The notes under the pieces were generated by a model. It did no database searches, was not told the origin of the DNA, and saw only the letters and a list, made by a program, of their open reading frames with translations. This document shows positions 1 through 11,640 of a stretch of 64,000 nt of DNA, in pieces (the stretch's first letter is position 1; each line of letters begins with the position of its first letter). Origin of the DNA: Macrocystis pyrifera (Eukaryota > Sar > Phaeophyceae > Laminariales > Laminariaceae); contig JASSKH010000021.1 of NCBI GenBank assembly GCA_031763025.1, forward strand, positions 11,882,276 to 11,946,275, read 5' to 3'. The translations under genes were made by a program, and so were the position numbers.

Positions 1-557
1 GGTAGCTCGCGCTAGCCGTAGCCAGGGCCAGCATCTGCTCAAGCTACGAAAGTGAACAGCATCAGCACCAACACAAGCTTTAATTTTTTTGTTGTTGCTG
101 TTGCTGCTGCTGCCGCTGCGCTCGGCATACGCGACACGCGCAACAGCGCCGGCGCGCTCCGCTCCGTCACCGCTGCTATTGCTGCTACCGCCGTATGGCG
201 GAATTGAAATGATTCATGAGCTTTCATGCTGTCGCGCTTTACAAGCAAGGCGGTGCGAGCACGAGTATGAGTACGAGTCCTGTCGGGACGAGGCATCATC
301 CACGACACCAAACGGGCGAGAGTAAAAGCGGGCCGCTGGCGGTCCGCTGGGACAATCCAACGTCGTTCGTGCGGGTTATACTCTAGCTACACGTCTTGAG
401 CATATGTGCTCCCAGCGGTAGTCGTGTTGTGTACTGCATGGTGCGTTGAGGCCTGCAAGATGCTCGGTGTTTTCTAGACAATGATATGGAGACATAAAAA
501 TTACCATACCTTTTAGTCGAATTCCTAATTTCGCATAAGTACGTTTTTTCCATTTTC
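1..557. other. CAG/CTG-rich start, no gene seen
   Basis: The first 330 bases are rich in GCT/CTG triplets, which give short spurious ORFs on both strands. Bases 330-557 show no repeat, ORF or motif that I can support. Confidence 0.4.
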
Positions 558-1019
558 TTAAGCTTTTACCTCAACTCCTGCCTTCGGAAGTATAAAAACA
601 CATTCGCAAACGCTAGGCACGACCCTCCTTGCCCGCCAAACGATAATCGCCACGATTCCACTCAAACGCATTTTGTCCCACCTTTGATGTAGGAGCTCGT
701 AGGTAGCCAGCTCCTTAGATACCAACGGGAGTCCAAGGAGTCCCGATTCTTGCAATAGGCAGCAGAATTTGGCAGACACGAACTCGTGGAGCGCATTGTC
801 GACGGTATTCACGCGGCTCGCGGCATTTTTCAGCTCCGGCGTGATGTGCTTTATTCCCTCATTGTGCTTGTGACCGTCGTTTTTTCGAGACACAGTGTAC
901 TGCGCAGTATTGCGGCGATGGCCTTGTTCTGCTGCAGTTGACACCTTGGAATCTAGTTGACAGCCACACAAGCAGTGCGCAGGCGGCTTGTAAGAAGGAC
1001 GTTTTACAATGGGAGACAT
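558..1019 (-). CDS. Exon-like ORF, unknown protein
   Basis: A 153-codon minus-strand frame ends at a stop at 558. The middle part (about residues 58-115) reads like an ordinary soluble protein, with VDNALHEFVSAKFC and LVSKELATYELLHQRWDKM. A hydrophobic segment follows (about residues 118-127). A possible 3' splice site lies near 907, where the RC strand reads ctgcag, so the true exon may start there. The pattern vaguely recalls the C-terminal helices of algal sulfotransferase-like proteins, but that is weak and unverified. It may belong with the other minus-strand segments up to 8.1 kb. I do not assign a function. Confidence 0.3.
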   Translation of the reverse strand: MSPIVKRPSYKPPAHCLCGCQLDSKVSTAAEQGHRRNTAQYTVSRKNDGHKHNEGIKHITPELKNAASRVNTVDNALHEFVSAKFCCLLQESGLLGLPLVSKELATYELLHQRWDKMRLSGIVAIIVWRARRVVPSVCECVFILPKAGVEVKA

Positions 1020-1252
1020 GCTACGGAAGATATTTGGTCAAAGTTCCCACGAGCGCAAATAAAACTCGGGAAGAATTCCGCTCAGTTGGGTCCAAAGAGT
1101 AGCACCCTCATAGCGATGCAACCCCTAGCAGATAACACGGTGCACATACGTTTGCTTGAAGAGGTCATTCGACGAAGCGCAATGTGCGTACGAACGCAGG
1201 CAAAGGATCAGTCTACGTAGAGTAAGCCTAGAACATATCACATAACATAACT

Positions 1253-1474
1253 TACCGGATTGAGCGGGTGCAACCGGGAAAAACTCCACGGTGGGCCGTA
1301 CCCACGGCAACGTCTCGAATAGCAGAAGAACGGACGACTCCCATACCTCCCTGCATTCCAGACAATCCGGAGTAGTAGCACGGTGAGCACGGACATAATT
1401 GATAGGGCGCAGCCGATTGTCGCCCACGGATCAGCAATACGGATAGGGTTGCGACTAAACACCGCGTACGCCAA
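1253..1474 (-). CDS. Exon-like segment with one hydrophobic helix
   Basis: On the minus strand a frame carries the run DPWATIGCALSIMSVLTVLL followed by LRIVWNAG, which would suit one membrane span. The segment ends at a consensus-like donor (gtaagt on the minus strand, just below 1253). The reading frame that looks protein-like changes partway, so either a frameshift has occurred or the exon is shorter than given. It lies in the same orientation as the neighbouring open segments. Function unknown. Confidence 0.25.
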
Positions 1475-1736
1475 CGGCTATCGAAGCAAGCGGGAAGTTA
1501 AGGGTTTCACATTACTCGGGCCTATAACAAAGGCAATTCATACACCACTATTTATGCCTACACTTGAGTTCAGCGCATTCAACTATATGCATACAAGATG
1601 AATATAGCACGGGGAAAAAGTCATACACGAAACATACGAAACACTCTTGAATTAACTTGAAGGGATGCACGGCATGCAAGTCATACTGAACTAGTTTGTG
1701 GCTGTAACCTGTCATATCTTCGAGGTACAACAGCGC

Positions 1737-2036
1737 TTAAGATACTCGCGTCATTAAGATGAAGTTTATGTTGCACGCCCTTGCCAAGACGGACTCTAGC
1801 GTTTCAGCGCAATCCTCAGAGCCTTCCTCCATGCACACGCGTACGTCGTCGTCGTACGGATGGTGCCCAGAAAACATCCTAGATGCGATATTCTGGAAGC
1901 GCGAAAGTCTCGTCATCTCCAAGAAGCACTCCTCATAGTCCTGAGGTAGTGTGAAAAACAACGCAGCAAACAAACCAATATTCAGTAAAATACGAAGTGC
2001 CTGCATAATATTATCGCATGCAGCGGTCACCACCAA
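1737..2036 (-). CDS. Exon-like ORF, membrane-protein-like
   Basis: A 99-codon minus-strand frame contains a hydrophobic stretch (ALRILLNIGLFAALFFTL) followed by a charged region with PQDYEECFLEMTRL and an acidic tail including CMEEGSEDCAETLE. A possible acceptor (ttatgcag on the minus strand) precedes the hydrophobic part, so the exon could begin there instead of at the ATG. The alternation of a hydrophobic helix with acidic loops resembles a real membrane protein more than chance ORFs nearby do. I do not recognise a family. Confidence 0.3.
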   Translation of the reverse strand: MVVTAACDNIMQALRILLNIGLFAALFFTLPQDYEECFLEMTRLSRFQNIASRMFSGHHPYDDDVRVCMEEGSEDCAETLESVLARACNINFILMTRVS

Positions 2037-4537
2037 ACGATAGAATCATATCAACGGTGGACGAACAGGCTTGCAACCTAGCGCTAGTTGAATGAAATCC
2101 AGCACCGATCCAGCACAAAAAGCCAGAATTTGTCCTCATGAGACATAATTGCGGTTCATCTAGACCTGGTTGCCACGCGTCTAACCTGCTCTCAAATAGC
2201 CTGCTCCGGTCAATAGTCTGTCTGACGTCAATGCCAGATTTACCAATTTCATGGATAATACCAGGTCCCTCAAGTTCAGTTTGCCTACAACCCGAAAGGG
2301 TCAGACGACAATGACAAATTCCCAGAACGTTGGCTACATTCTTCGAACAGTTTCGACCGAGATATCACCTGGTCATGCCACATGATACAACACATTGCTC
2401 TAATGGGCATGGCAAAAGCGGAAATGTTTGGCTGAGGCTTTCCGAACCACGAAACGACATACCGCTATTTCCTTCTGGGCACATGCAGGGGAGTGGAGGC
2501 CGCCGTAGAAGAATCCAGAGATCATCCGGTCCCCTATATCTCGGAGATGGGACATGGAAAAAACGGAAGCGTCTTCCAGCGCATGATTCTGTGCTTCTCC
2601 CATTCTGTGCCCAATGCATCCCACAACCTAAAACAGCATGTGGTTCGGGGATATGACCCGAACAGAGGAAAATCAACAGCGCGAGCAGGAGGTGGCCAGG
2701 TCAGGGTACGCACATTTTGCATGTACCCCCCATAAATCAGACACCCTCAAGCAAATACTAGAACGGCATGGCTTTTTCGCGGGGGGTGAAAATGTAAGTT
2801 TGAGATGACTGATAGTGTCTGTTCATATTGAGTACGAACTGGTCACATGTTCAACTTGTGATGCAATTCGGCAATGTTATAGCGTGCGGCATTTACAAAT
2901 ACAACCACATAACCAGTCTCGATACCAGAAGACTGAGATATCGTGCTCACCGCTCGACAGCGAGGAAGATGCTCAGAGCAACTTGCCACCTTTTCTGATG
3001 GTGCGCAGCACGGCCCTCGAGGCGTGCATCCAGCAAGAAGCCTGGCGATGACACTCGCTTCACTGCTGCCAGCTTTTGGGATCCGTATGAGCTGAATACG
3101 GCAAAGGATTGGAGGAACACACGAGCGAAGGGGAAGTTAACCAAAGGGAGTTATGTCTGAATGATCATCCCTCCGTTAACGGTGTCGCAATAACTCTACC
3201 TCGGTGACACCGCACACGACCCATCCGAAGTGGCCTACATTCACTCAAGGCTAGGTTTGTTATGTAAACCTTGTAAACAGGGACACATACGTACGAACGT
3301 TATACACTGGCTTTCGTTTGGCGAAAAAATTACGTAGCGCCTGACTGGCCGCGGGTCTCAGCGAGAAGGTTTTGTGGTTCCCAGGCGTGCTTCATTTTTC
3401 GGGAGGTATCTCGAGTTTAAGTCCACCTAACCCAGTCACGGGTTTCGAAAAGAAGAGGCCGTTGTCTACAGGCCCGCCTAAACCCAATTGCATCCGATTG
3501 TTTCGGTGTGGACTTCAGCTGATGTTCAGAGTGAGGTCACGCAGCATTGGATAGTGATCCACTCGTTTCAGATGTGGTAATCCATCCATGCTGTACCACA
3601 ACACCGGCCAATCTTTCCCCCCACAACGGGTGACCTCCCTTAATCCCTGAAGTGATCTACACGATATGAGTCTAACATCTCGTAATACACGGCCGTTCTC
3701 ATGCGCCGTGTACCGCTATAGGTTGATATTTGCCACCCCATACAAGGCACTAGGGTGGCATGAAAATGTCCGCCTTCTACTAAGGGGGAAGTGAACTTAC
3801 TTGAACGAAAATAGACTGAACATTACCGCTCCCATTTAAGGCTACGGGCCTTTGCTAAGGGCCAACACTAAAGTGGCCCACAAGTCGAAAAAATAGCTAT
3901 TTTTTCCCGCACACCAGGGTGCCTTTAACGGGGCCACCTGCTCTAGTGGCTTTTGCCCTTCGGAGCTACAGACCTCTCAGGTCTCTCGAACTGTGGTCGC
4001 GTCGCAGGAACTCATTTATCTGCTGGGTACTGCTCGTTTGGCTCATATCAACAGAAGCCAATCACCAAACCACAAGCGATTCTTCGATTTATCCCGCCGA
4101 CGGATGTGTTAAGCATAGTACTCCTATTACCCACCGCACGAAGAGCGGTGCTCAAATTTGCGACTGCTGTTCGCCGTTGTAGCCCGTTGGCAAGAAAAAT
4201 CTGTAACGGCAAGCCGTTTCGAACAGGCTTTTGCTTACCAGGGAAAACCCCAACATTCAAGTTTTATTCAAGACGTTTCCACTCTTTGTCCAGTACGAAA
4301 GAAAGCGTTACCAGGTGTGAAAATTGCCTGAACTCATGGCCACGTTCGAAACACAAGGTGATGGGGAAGAAAACGCCCGACTCGCGGCCTAACGATATTC
4401 GCAACGGCAGTCCATTGCCGTGACCGATGTGTACTAGCCATTGTTTCACATCAGCGTGTTGATGTCAGCAAGGTTCAGCAGAGACTGTAGTACAGCTTCA
4501 AAGTCCATCGTGGCAACGTCGGAACCTGTTGCTTTAG
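2037..4537. other. No supportable gene
   Basis: About 2.5 kb without a convincing gene. A plus-strand ORF at 2330-2656 and its overlapping frame at 2493-2735 give protein-like patches, but they do not agree on a frame and match nothing I know. The stretch 3150-3920 is unique-looking DNA with no ORF, tandem repeat or clear inverted repeat visible to me. Confidence 0.35.
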
Positions 4538-4741
4538 CTACCTCATGATCACGCATAGAATGGCAGGAGCGGTGACTTCTTTATATCGAGTTTTCCCCTG
4601 TAAGGAGAGTTCTCGTGCGCAGGCATTGTTCCCGAGAATATACGACACTATATCTTGTTTTACGCGGTTCGGATCTGCTGTAGGCTTGTACCGGAGAATA
4701 TCAACACTTGTAGCTGTCGTGGTTTCTGGGTATAGCAGCAC
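4538..4741 (-). CDS. Exon-like ORF, unknown protein
   Basis: A 67-codon minus-strand frame (VDILRYKPTADPNRVKQDIV and onward) has balanced composition. It is followed by a possible donor (gtagct) at its end. An adjacent open frame at 4742-5152 continues upstream in another frame, so if this is a gene it is either spliced or broken. Function unknown; grouped with the other minus-strand segments because of shared strand and spacing. Confidence 0.22.
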   Translation of the reverse strand: MLLYPETTTATSVDILRYKPTADPNRVKQDIVSYILGNNACARELSLQGKTRYKEVTAPAILCVIMR

Positions 4742-5437
4742 TCAAGACGTCGAGACACCAAAAGACAACATTCTCCCTGCACACTCTGCTGTATCTGATA
4801 AACGTTCGCCTGCTCTGCTCTTCACAAACATACGTGTAGCGCTATTTGTACTTGTTGCCGGTTCGCAAGCAGCCCACCCAAACATTAAGCCTTTTCTCCA
4901 CTTCCCAAACAACAGCCAGTGACTGTCCGCTACCAGCGCAATGTGCTCCTGCGTGCCGAGGGTGCGCCAAAATGGTACCCACGTAAACTGAGTTATACCA
5001 GAGCAGTAACGGACGAGGACCAAGCCAAGATATGAGTGCACCTCACAAAAACACTGAATTTGAAATGAACCAAGTCGTACCCAATAACAATCCCACCACT
5101 TAGGCTTGCAACGGCACCCAAGAATACTGTAAACGCAAACACATTTTTTCAAGCATATAGGGTAAGTCCCCAGCTTAAGAGCCCCACGTCAATCAAACCT
5201 ACTTGAGCGAAAATCCTCTACACTCTTATCATGGGCGGTGTCTATCCTCCATACCTCCGCTTTGAATGCACCCCACACATCACGCGGAAGGGTTTCTACA
5301 GTAGATGGTTTACACTTTAGAAGCGTTTGGGAGTCTTCACATGAGTCTTCACACGAGGAACTCTTTGGACTCCGTAGCAACCAACCACCGGAACATGACA
5401 AGCGAAGCCCGATACGGAAAAGACATGCGCCGATCAT
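4742..5437 (-). CDS. Two exon-like ORFs, unknown
   Basis: Two minus-strand open frames lie here, 136 codons at 4742-5152 and 82 codons at 5189-5437. The first is rich in W, C and aromatic residues. The second has a plausible soluble segment (TLPRDVWGAFKAEVWRIDTA). Neither shows a known motif. Chance ORFs of this length are expected in 64 kb, so they are listed only because neighbouring minus-strand segments also look coding. Confidence 0.18.
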
Positions 5438-5749
5438 CTAAGGGATACCTATGTAAAACACACGTCGGGACCCAAAGAGTATAATAGGGTCACTCCTCCG
5501 TCATGCTTGTGCTCAAAGGAGAATATCTTACTGTTGCATTGCGTCACCCCCGTCGCGCCAACGCAGTACCTGTAAAGGATCGAGAGGGTCGTCCCCCTCC
5601 TGGTTCGAATCCGATGCAGCGGCTCGAGAGATGAAGCGCTCGCTGGCAATCTCGATGAAGGTAGAGGCACCCTGTTGAGCTTCTGTTAACACCGGCTCCG
5701 CTCCGCCGCGCCAAGGGCTAATCCGCTTGACGGATGTCCTTCATCCGCG

Positions 5750-6129
5750 CTAAAATGTCCGTCGGAACAGAACCACGCAAGAACGGGCAAGGATCAAAGT
5801 GACATCATACATTGTAGCCATTGCATTCATCCACGCAATCATATTTCGACGGGCGAGCAGGTGGATCGTCGTTGAAGTTTTCCAGTCCATCTCGACCGTG
5901 GCCATACTTGTATGCTGAACTGAAAAAGCTTTGGACACATCATCCAGGTAGTAGTGCCGTCCCGGAGCGCATAACTCTAAATAGACGTCTACCCAGTTGG
6001 GTCCCTTCGATATCGACCAAACCAATGAGAACTTATGTGCTATTTACCGTCTTCATGAGCAGCGTAAGCGCTTGGTAGCACAGGTAGAAGGATATTGCTC
6101 CAGTGCGTACAACGTCTCGCACTGTATCG
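5750..6129 (-). CDS. Exon-like segments, membrane-protein-like
   Basis: The 91-codon minus-strand frame (5750-6025) contains DVYLELCAPGRHYYLDDV and, further on, NMIAWMNAMATMYDVTLILA, which look like an ectodomain and a helix. Directly upstream, 6047-6129 is open in another frame and reads RDTVRDVVRTGAISFYLCYQ, hydrophobic towards its end, before a gtaaat donor-like site. A very short intron of about 43 bases (gtaaat to cgaag) would join them in phase. That is unusually short, so a frameshift is an equal possibility. Function unknown. Confidence 0.28.
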
Positions 6130-6314
6130 CGGGCATCTATGTATATCATCTCCTATCACGCACTGGCCGCCATTTTTATTCCCTGAAGTCCCAAGACGAT
6201 TAATCCAATAAATGCTCTCACGGTTTACCGTGTTGATCAGAGGACTGCACCATACCACATACACATGACGGTACTACTGCTGCAGTGCACCAACATCTAC
6301 TGACGTATATCCGT

Positions 6315-6920
6315 GTTTTTCACTTTAGACCGATCTTTCTACCCGTCGATATCCAGCACAAGCAGTGTCCGTGCCGATCCTTCCATCCTAGAGAGTTACG
6401 CGTTCTGTGGTCGCAAAACTACAACACAGGGATGACTAAATTGTTATACAGTAAGCAGAGTAAAGAACGCCATGTCATATCGTACTGGATACGACAGGCA
6501 CGACATGCACATTCTATGAAATAGAGATAACAAGCGGAAACAAAAGAAGCAAAGAAGAAAAATAAAAGGCAAATTGAAATAAAAATATGTTGTGTCTCCC
6601 TTAGGAGATGTGGCAGACACTTCCCAAAGACCGAGCTAAAGAAACAGCACCACTACATACTGCATAGAGGAAGACTAAGAAACAAGGGAAACAACAAGCA
6701 AACCGAAGAACAAAACACCCTACAGGTAGCCGCAGCAGTTCGTGGTACGAGTAGCTTAAGCCAGGTTCTCTCTACTAGGCGGTCTGGTACCTTGCTACCC
6801 TGTCCACCGTCTCCGTTCTGCGTTCGGCAACTACACCCTACCCCCGGAGGGGATGCGTCAGACAATACGAAACAAGCAGATCAAACTCGACATCCACCCA
6901 AGCCACCCGACTCTCTTTGT
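6315..6920 (-). repeat. R1 retroposon copy (a)
   Basis: Copy of a dispersed repeat I call R1, at least 700 bp when long. Its sense strand ends with a conserved block (cgggtagaaagaacggttta, then atgtgaaga). In better copies a short (AAC)n tail follows. The shared 3' end with variable 5' ends, plus the simple-sequence tail, is how non-LTR retroposons behave. This copy is in minus sense, with its 3' end near 6315, and is diverged. It has no coding capacity I can see. Confidence 0.6.
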
Positions 6921-7173
6921 AACGACAAAAAGCAAAAACGATGAACTGAAAAAATGAAAACCACGGAGGGTCAAGCGCAAAAATGTAAATATAAATATAT
7001 ACAGCAGTATCACAATGTCAGAGCGGTCGATATGTCCGAATCGTGCGCCATGTACACCTGGGAAATTGCTGGCATTTCTTGAGTCCCACCTGACGAAGTC
7101 GTGCTCGTTTAAACTAGTACGTTTCAGCATGCAATTGCTACATGTCGGGCGGGAAATAACACTCACATGGCCC

Positions 7174-7293
7174 TCATGTGAAGTCCAGCCAAGTAACTGA
7201 CACCATGCACGACATCGTCCGAGGTGTCTCCAAAGCTCCTGTAAAAAGGTCGGCCATGAGCCAGAAAAAACGGAACATGTACGTACGAGTGTC
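7174..7293 (-). CDS. Short exon-like segment
   Basis: The minus strand reads ttttacag (acceptor-like) at about 7295, then 39 codons including YMFRFFWLMADLFTGALE and SCMVSVTWLDFT. A stop follows, with a gtgagt donor-like site 8 bases beyond it (7161-7166). The residue pattern is convincingly protein-like, with a hydrophobic patch. It is too short to judge alone. A motif such as LFTG...LDFT faintly recalls the ligand-binding core of ionotropic glutamate receptors, but I cannot verify that. Confidence 0.28.
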   Translation of the reverse strand, partial: DTRTYMFRFFWLMADLFTGALETPRTMSCMVSVTWLDFT

Positions 7294-7467
7294 TACTGTA
7301 AAATATACCAGGTACGTGTTGTGCACCTAAGAGTGACGTGCTACGGGAACTTGCCTCTAGCATTCAGAAAAGCTACTGTATGTGGTATGTAATACATTTT
7401 CATGTCAAAGACACCTGTTTGTGTGTTGCCTATATCTGGGTCTCGGTTTAATGCTGCACCCCCTTAC

Positions 7468-7561
7468 CCATATTGACCCATGCAAATTCATACCATGTGA
7501 TATCGTTGTACGCTATTGCTATACGCCGTGTCAGCACTCCAAAAAGATCGCTTCGACACAC
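7468..7561 (-). CDS. Short exon-like segment
   Basis: An open minus-strand segment ends exactly at a gtaagg donor-like site (7462-7467). It includes VCRSDLFGVLTRRIAIAYND and ITWYEFAWVN. A GxCxDLF-like start also opens the S1 lobe of ionotropic receptor ligand domains; this is suggestive only. The start is undefined (an acceptor-like cgaag lies inside the segment). Grouped with the minus-strand segments from 0.5 to 8.1 kb. Confidence 0.25.
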
Positions 7562-7877
7562 CGATGTTTATTGGGAATCAGATCGTGCAAGCGTTTTGAA
7601 CTACTGTAGATCGAACAGGAACTCCGTACCGACACGTCTCTTGACAGGCTATACCCACTCTAGCAAACACAACGGATAGCGCTAGGGTTAGGTCTAGCAC
7701 GGGATGAGAACGCGACTTATACAACGTCCACTGCTGATACTATTGCCCCACGGTTGAGTAAGATACTCGTGCAAACTGCGTCGGCCCTTGGACGTTCATG
7801 ATATCAGACTGCAGGGTGTATGGCTGCATCTCAATGCAGTGAAACCTAATGCCGCTAGGAAGGCAGTAGTTTAGCGC

Positions 7878-8053
7878 TCACACTTCTGTTACCCCAGCCT
7901 TTCTGGCTAAGACGAGGCATGTCGCTAGGTCGTCAGAATCTTCTTGTATCAGGTCGCAGCCTTGGAGTTCGCTGGATTGAGCATTGAACGGAAGCACCAA
8001 CGCGAATAGGGTTGTATTAGTGTACACGGAGTCACGAAAGTCCTTCATTCTGA
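7878..8053 (-). CDS. Exon-like segment, unknown
   Basis: The minus strand shows ttattacag (acceptor-like) at about 8072-8064, then an open frame with DDFSTFRMKDFRDSVYTNTT, LFALVLPFNAQSSELQGCDL and an acidic end (IQEDSDDLATCLVLARKAG). A possible gtaaca donor precedes the stop. The composition and sharp splice-like borders make it one of the better exon candidates in this cluster. Function unknown. Confidence 0.3.
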
Positions 8054-8669
8054 AAGTGCTGAAGTCGTCCACTGTAATAACGTAATATTCAAAGGGCCGT
8101 TAATATTAGTTGAAACGCCCAGACAATAGTCTTGGCGCAAGCGAGCTATTTAAGTTACGGCAGAACTGCCTGCAGGAATCACACACTCCTAGCTAGCTAC
8201 GTAAGAAGTTTCACGCTGAACAAGCACTCTCTGGCAGCAATCAAAACGATGCGCGAAAGGCGTAGCCGAAATTCTCACATTCGATCGCCGGCTGGTTCAC
8301 ACACGAAGGTATCCGTGGTAGGGTCTAAGCAGGGATTTAAACCTGAACATATATGGGTGCATCGCGCAGAGGACCGTCGCGGGATGAGGCATGTGGCATG
8401 GGTTAGGACCAATGTTCGAGCTTAGGTTGTGCCCGTAAACGTGCAAATCAGGGAGTCCAGTTCTTTACATGTTTTTACTTATGTCTTCTGTTTTCACTCT
8501 ATCTTATCTCTTTCTTTTCTATCTCGTTCTTTCTTTGTCGTGTTTACCTTTTCCGCTTCGCTTTCATTTCCTACGAGCATGGGCTCGTTTTATTTTGTAC
8601 GCATGCGTAGCTCTTTTCCCCTTGGGATTTGATCTGATATATTTTGCTTTGGTTCTTTGTGTTTCATTT

Positions 8670-8780
8670 ACACAATGTTATGGCGTCCTGAGGCCGTCGC
8701 ATTCACTGAAATAGAAATGTACCCGATTTTGGTCACGAAGTGATCTGGTATACCTGATCTGGGCCACTAGTCCAAAACAA
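8670..8780 (+). repeat. Fragment related to the 16-kb palindrome arm
   Basis: Carries gaaatagaaatgtacccgat and a following tggtatacctgatctgggcc. These resemble the right arm of the large inverted repeat at 16,740-16,840 in the same order, so this is a dispersed fragment of that element. Confidence 0.5.
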
Positions 8781-8911
8781 ACTACAGGAAAACGAAATAA
8801 AATCCCCGACTTTTTATCATACCAGGTAGTAAATAGCCCGCCACCCTCCAACACTTTTTTTTAACCCTCTCTGCCGTACAAATGTTTTCAAGATCAGCAG
8901 AAGACGTAGCA

Positions 8912-9655
8912 GTATCAGCAGCAGACATACAGCAGCAACAGCAGCACACATCTGTCGGCCGTCGTACCTGCTACACCAAGCCCTTCGACGGGTGGTGTAC
9001 ACCCAACACCGAGCACGTTCGTGACCACAAAACTACTTCCCAAGGTTCGTCTACCTGGGAGAATTGGGTACCACAGGTACTGGTGTCATACCTAGCGAGT
9101 TGTCCAGTCGCACGCTCTCAGAAGCAGGTAACCGCAACGGGTAAGAGCCACAGAGGCAGGCCCGTACTGCCTCCTGTCTCACTGTATTGCCCCGTGTGGC
9201 ACCCGGCACAGCCCACACTGCCCGACTGCCTAGCTGAAATTCGAGTATTATACGACGACCTGTGGTGTGCACTTTCAACAACGAAGAATTTTGTCCGCTG
9301 AATTTCTCCTGCGTTGATAGTCTCAACAACAAAATTGAAATTGCCCGCTTTTTACCTGCCCAGTTTTGGTTTTTGAACAACCTCAACAGCAGCAGCAGCA
9401 GCACAGCAGCAGATACCGCAGCAGCCCTTTGACGAACACCACACACCTCACACCGAGCACCACAAAACTCGCTGCCTCGGTTGGTCTACCTGGACCAGGT
9501 ATCTACTGTACGTGTAGCTATCATACCTATTAAAAGCCAGTTATCCAGTCGCATGCTCTAAGTAGTAGATAATCGCACCGGGCAAGAGCCACAGAGCCAG
9601 ACTCATTCTACCACCCGTCTCCCTCTACCTCCCCTGTTTCGTTGTGCATCAGGCA
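8912..9655. repeat. Tandem duplication, about 480-bp unit, CAG-rich start
   Basis: Two diverged copies, 8912-9210 and 9390-9655. They share CAG-rich starts, then cacaaaact..., tgtccagtcgca/tatccagtcgca, and gggtaagagccacag/gggcaagagccacag in the same order. An intervening piece also carries AGCAGC tracts. No convincing ORF. Confidence 0.65.
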
Positions 9656-11100
9656 TAGTAGCAGTTGTGGCAGTATAGTAGTAGTATAGTAGTAGCATTA
9701 ATATTGGAAGGAATATTAGTCGTATAGTAGTAATAGCAGTACTGTTGTAGTAGTATTGGCAGTAGGCTTTAGTGTTGCCGTTGCGACGAGCCTGCTGCTG
9801 CTACCATGAGTATATTAATGGTTTTTGACCGTTAATAATTCAAACGTAGAGAGAAACATGTCATAGCAAGTAAGTGCAGATATTTTTCATTATTTGCATA
9901 TCGATGTTGATAGTGATGTTCAGAGTTGTACTGCTGTTGCCGCGCGTACTTATTTGACAATCAGTATAGAAATTTCATGACAAGTAGATGCAGATAACTT
10001 TTTCATCGTACCCCGAACGCACGCATACCTGTACATGAACAAATAAAGAGAAGCTGCTTCCTACCTGGTACTTAATAGTGATGTTTTTGGTTAGTTGGCC
10101 TTTCTGTATTATTGACGGTGTTTTTGAGACGCAGATATAGAATTTTGAAGTACTGTAGTTAGTACAGTATACAATAGTTGTAGTTGTAGTATAAATATTA
10201 AAATGAATAGTAGCCCATACATGGTACCGAGTGATGCTGCTTTTATTAATACCTGTCCAATAGCAGTAGTGGTACCTGTTCTATATGTAGTAGCAATAGT
10301 CGTAGTCGTTGTGGTTTCCGATATTGCCGTTGATGCCCTCCACCGTATATAATATTTAGCCTGTAAATTTACAAAATTTTGATACTAATAGTAGTCGTGT
10401 AGTTTTTTGGAGCGTGCATGCTGTTTCTACCTTTACTACAGTACATATATCTGCGTAGTAGTGGTGATGGTGTATATTAAGAGCAACATAAGTACAGTAG
10501 TCATGCCCCCACCCCGTGGTACCGCTTGCGTTGCCGTTGTATGCAAGTTAGTATTAATGGTATAAGTAGTAGTGTAGTATTCGTTCATGCTGCTTCTACT
10601 GGTATTGCATCTACGTACTACGGCGGTGGCGTGTAGTATCAGTATACTATGGGGGGGCATAGTAAATAGGACCTACGGTACACACTAAAACCTGTACGTT
10701 TACCTATATTTACCTACAATATTTGGTCCTGTTTACTATGGCCCCTCGTAATAGGAGTCACATCTCCCAACCCATGGTACAGGGTGGTTGCGTGGCCTCT
10801 CTGTTTACCATGAGGTTGTCTGTATTGTATGAGCGTTTGGTCATGGTCCAGCAGTAGTACATAGTACTGTAGTAGTATTATAGTCAGTGGTCGTAGTAGA
10901 AGTGTACCAGGAAGTATTAGGTAGAGTGCATGCTGCTTCCACTTGTACTACATCTGCGTAGTAGTGGTAGTGGTGCATGGCAACAGCATAGTCAACCCAT
11001 GTGGTATCGCGCGCATGTAGTAGTGTAGTAGTCACCACAGAAAGACTAGTACTCAGTTCCTGCTGACTACTACTCTTTCCTTCGAGCAATACGCTAACCC
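9656..11100. repeat. TAG/GTA-rich low-complexity stretch
   Basis: Irregular TAG/GTA/TAC microsatellite-like DNA (for example at 9660-9760 and 10,850-11,050), interrupted by a MITE at 10,650. Short ORFs here are simple-sequence artefacts. Confidence 0.6.
10650..10751. mobile_element. TA-target MITE, copy 1
   Basis: About 102 bp with terminal inverted repeats of the family consensus TTACGGGGGTCCATAGTTAA (imperfect here) and the conserved core ataggacct...tttggtcct. TA lies on both sides. Non-coding. Confidence 0.75.
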
Positions 11101-11436
11101 ATGGCCCCCGTTTCCGCCAACAACAGCTATGCGTGTGTTACCTGTGACTCCCTTTTCGCCTTGCGACGACCCCCGGGATTTTACGTTACCTCCATCCCGA
11201 AGGGGAAACTTATATACAAACCTAAAATTTACGATGTAAAAAGATATTGTCGGTGGTCAGTGGGGCGCTTTACTGACGATCCCAGACACGTGAGTTCGAA
11301 TTCTACCTGCATTCATTGCGCATGTCGGGTTGGGTAGTGTTACCCTCGGTGCATGTGTTTTTAAAGTAGTGCTACTTTTGTGCGTTTTATCTACACCATT
11401 TGTATGCGTTTGAGTAGTACCAGGTATCTATTTCAT

Positions 11437-11640
11437 TGTACAGCAATGCTGCTGAGCAGAGCTTTTGTGGGTGGGTGGGTCTGTTGGTGGGTTTGTCGAT
11501 GATTCGTATTAATATGTGGGTGGGTAGGTCGGTGTGTCGGTTCGCACCTGGGTGAATTAATGATTTCGTCGTTCATGTGGGTATTGTCCTGCTGTATTTC
11601 AAATTTGAACTGTTCTTCATCCGCTATTATACCGACCCCG
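11437..11640. repeat. GTGGGT-rich simple region
   Basis: Repeated gggtgggtgggt and ggtgggtaggtcggtgtg tracts. The minus-strand ORF over it (PTHRPTHPHIN-like) is an artefact of the simple repeat. Confidence 0.5.

Noticed and set aside
2330-2735. Plus-strand protein-coding gene
   Set aside because: Protein-like patches lie in two conflicting frames, with no motif, no splice sites and no repeat relatives; not enough to support a call.
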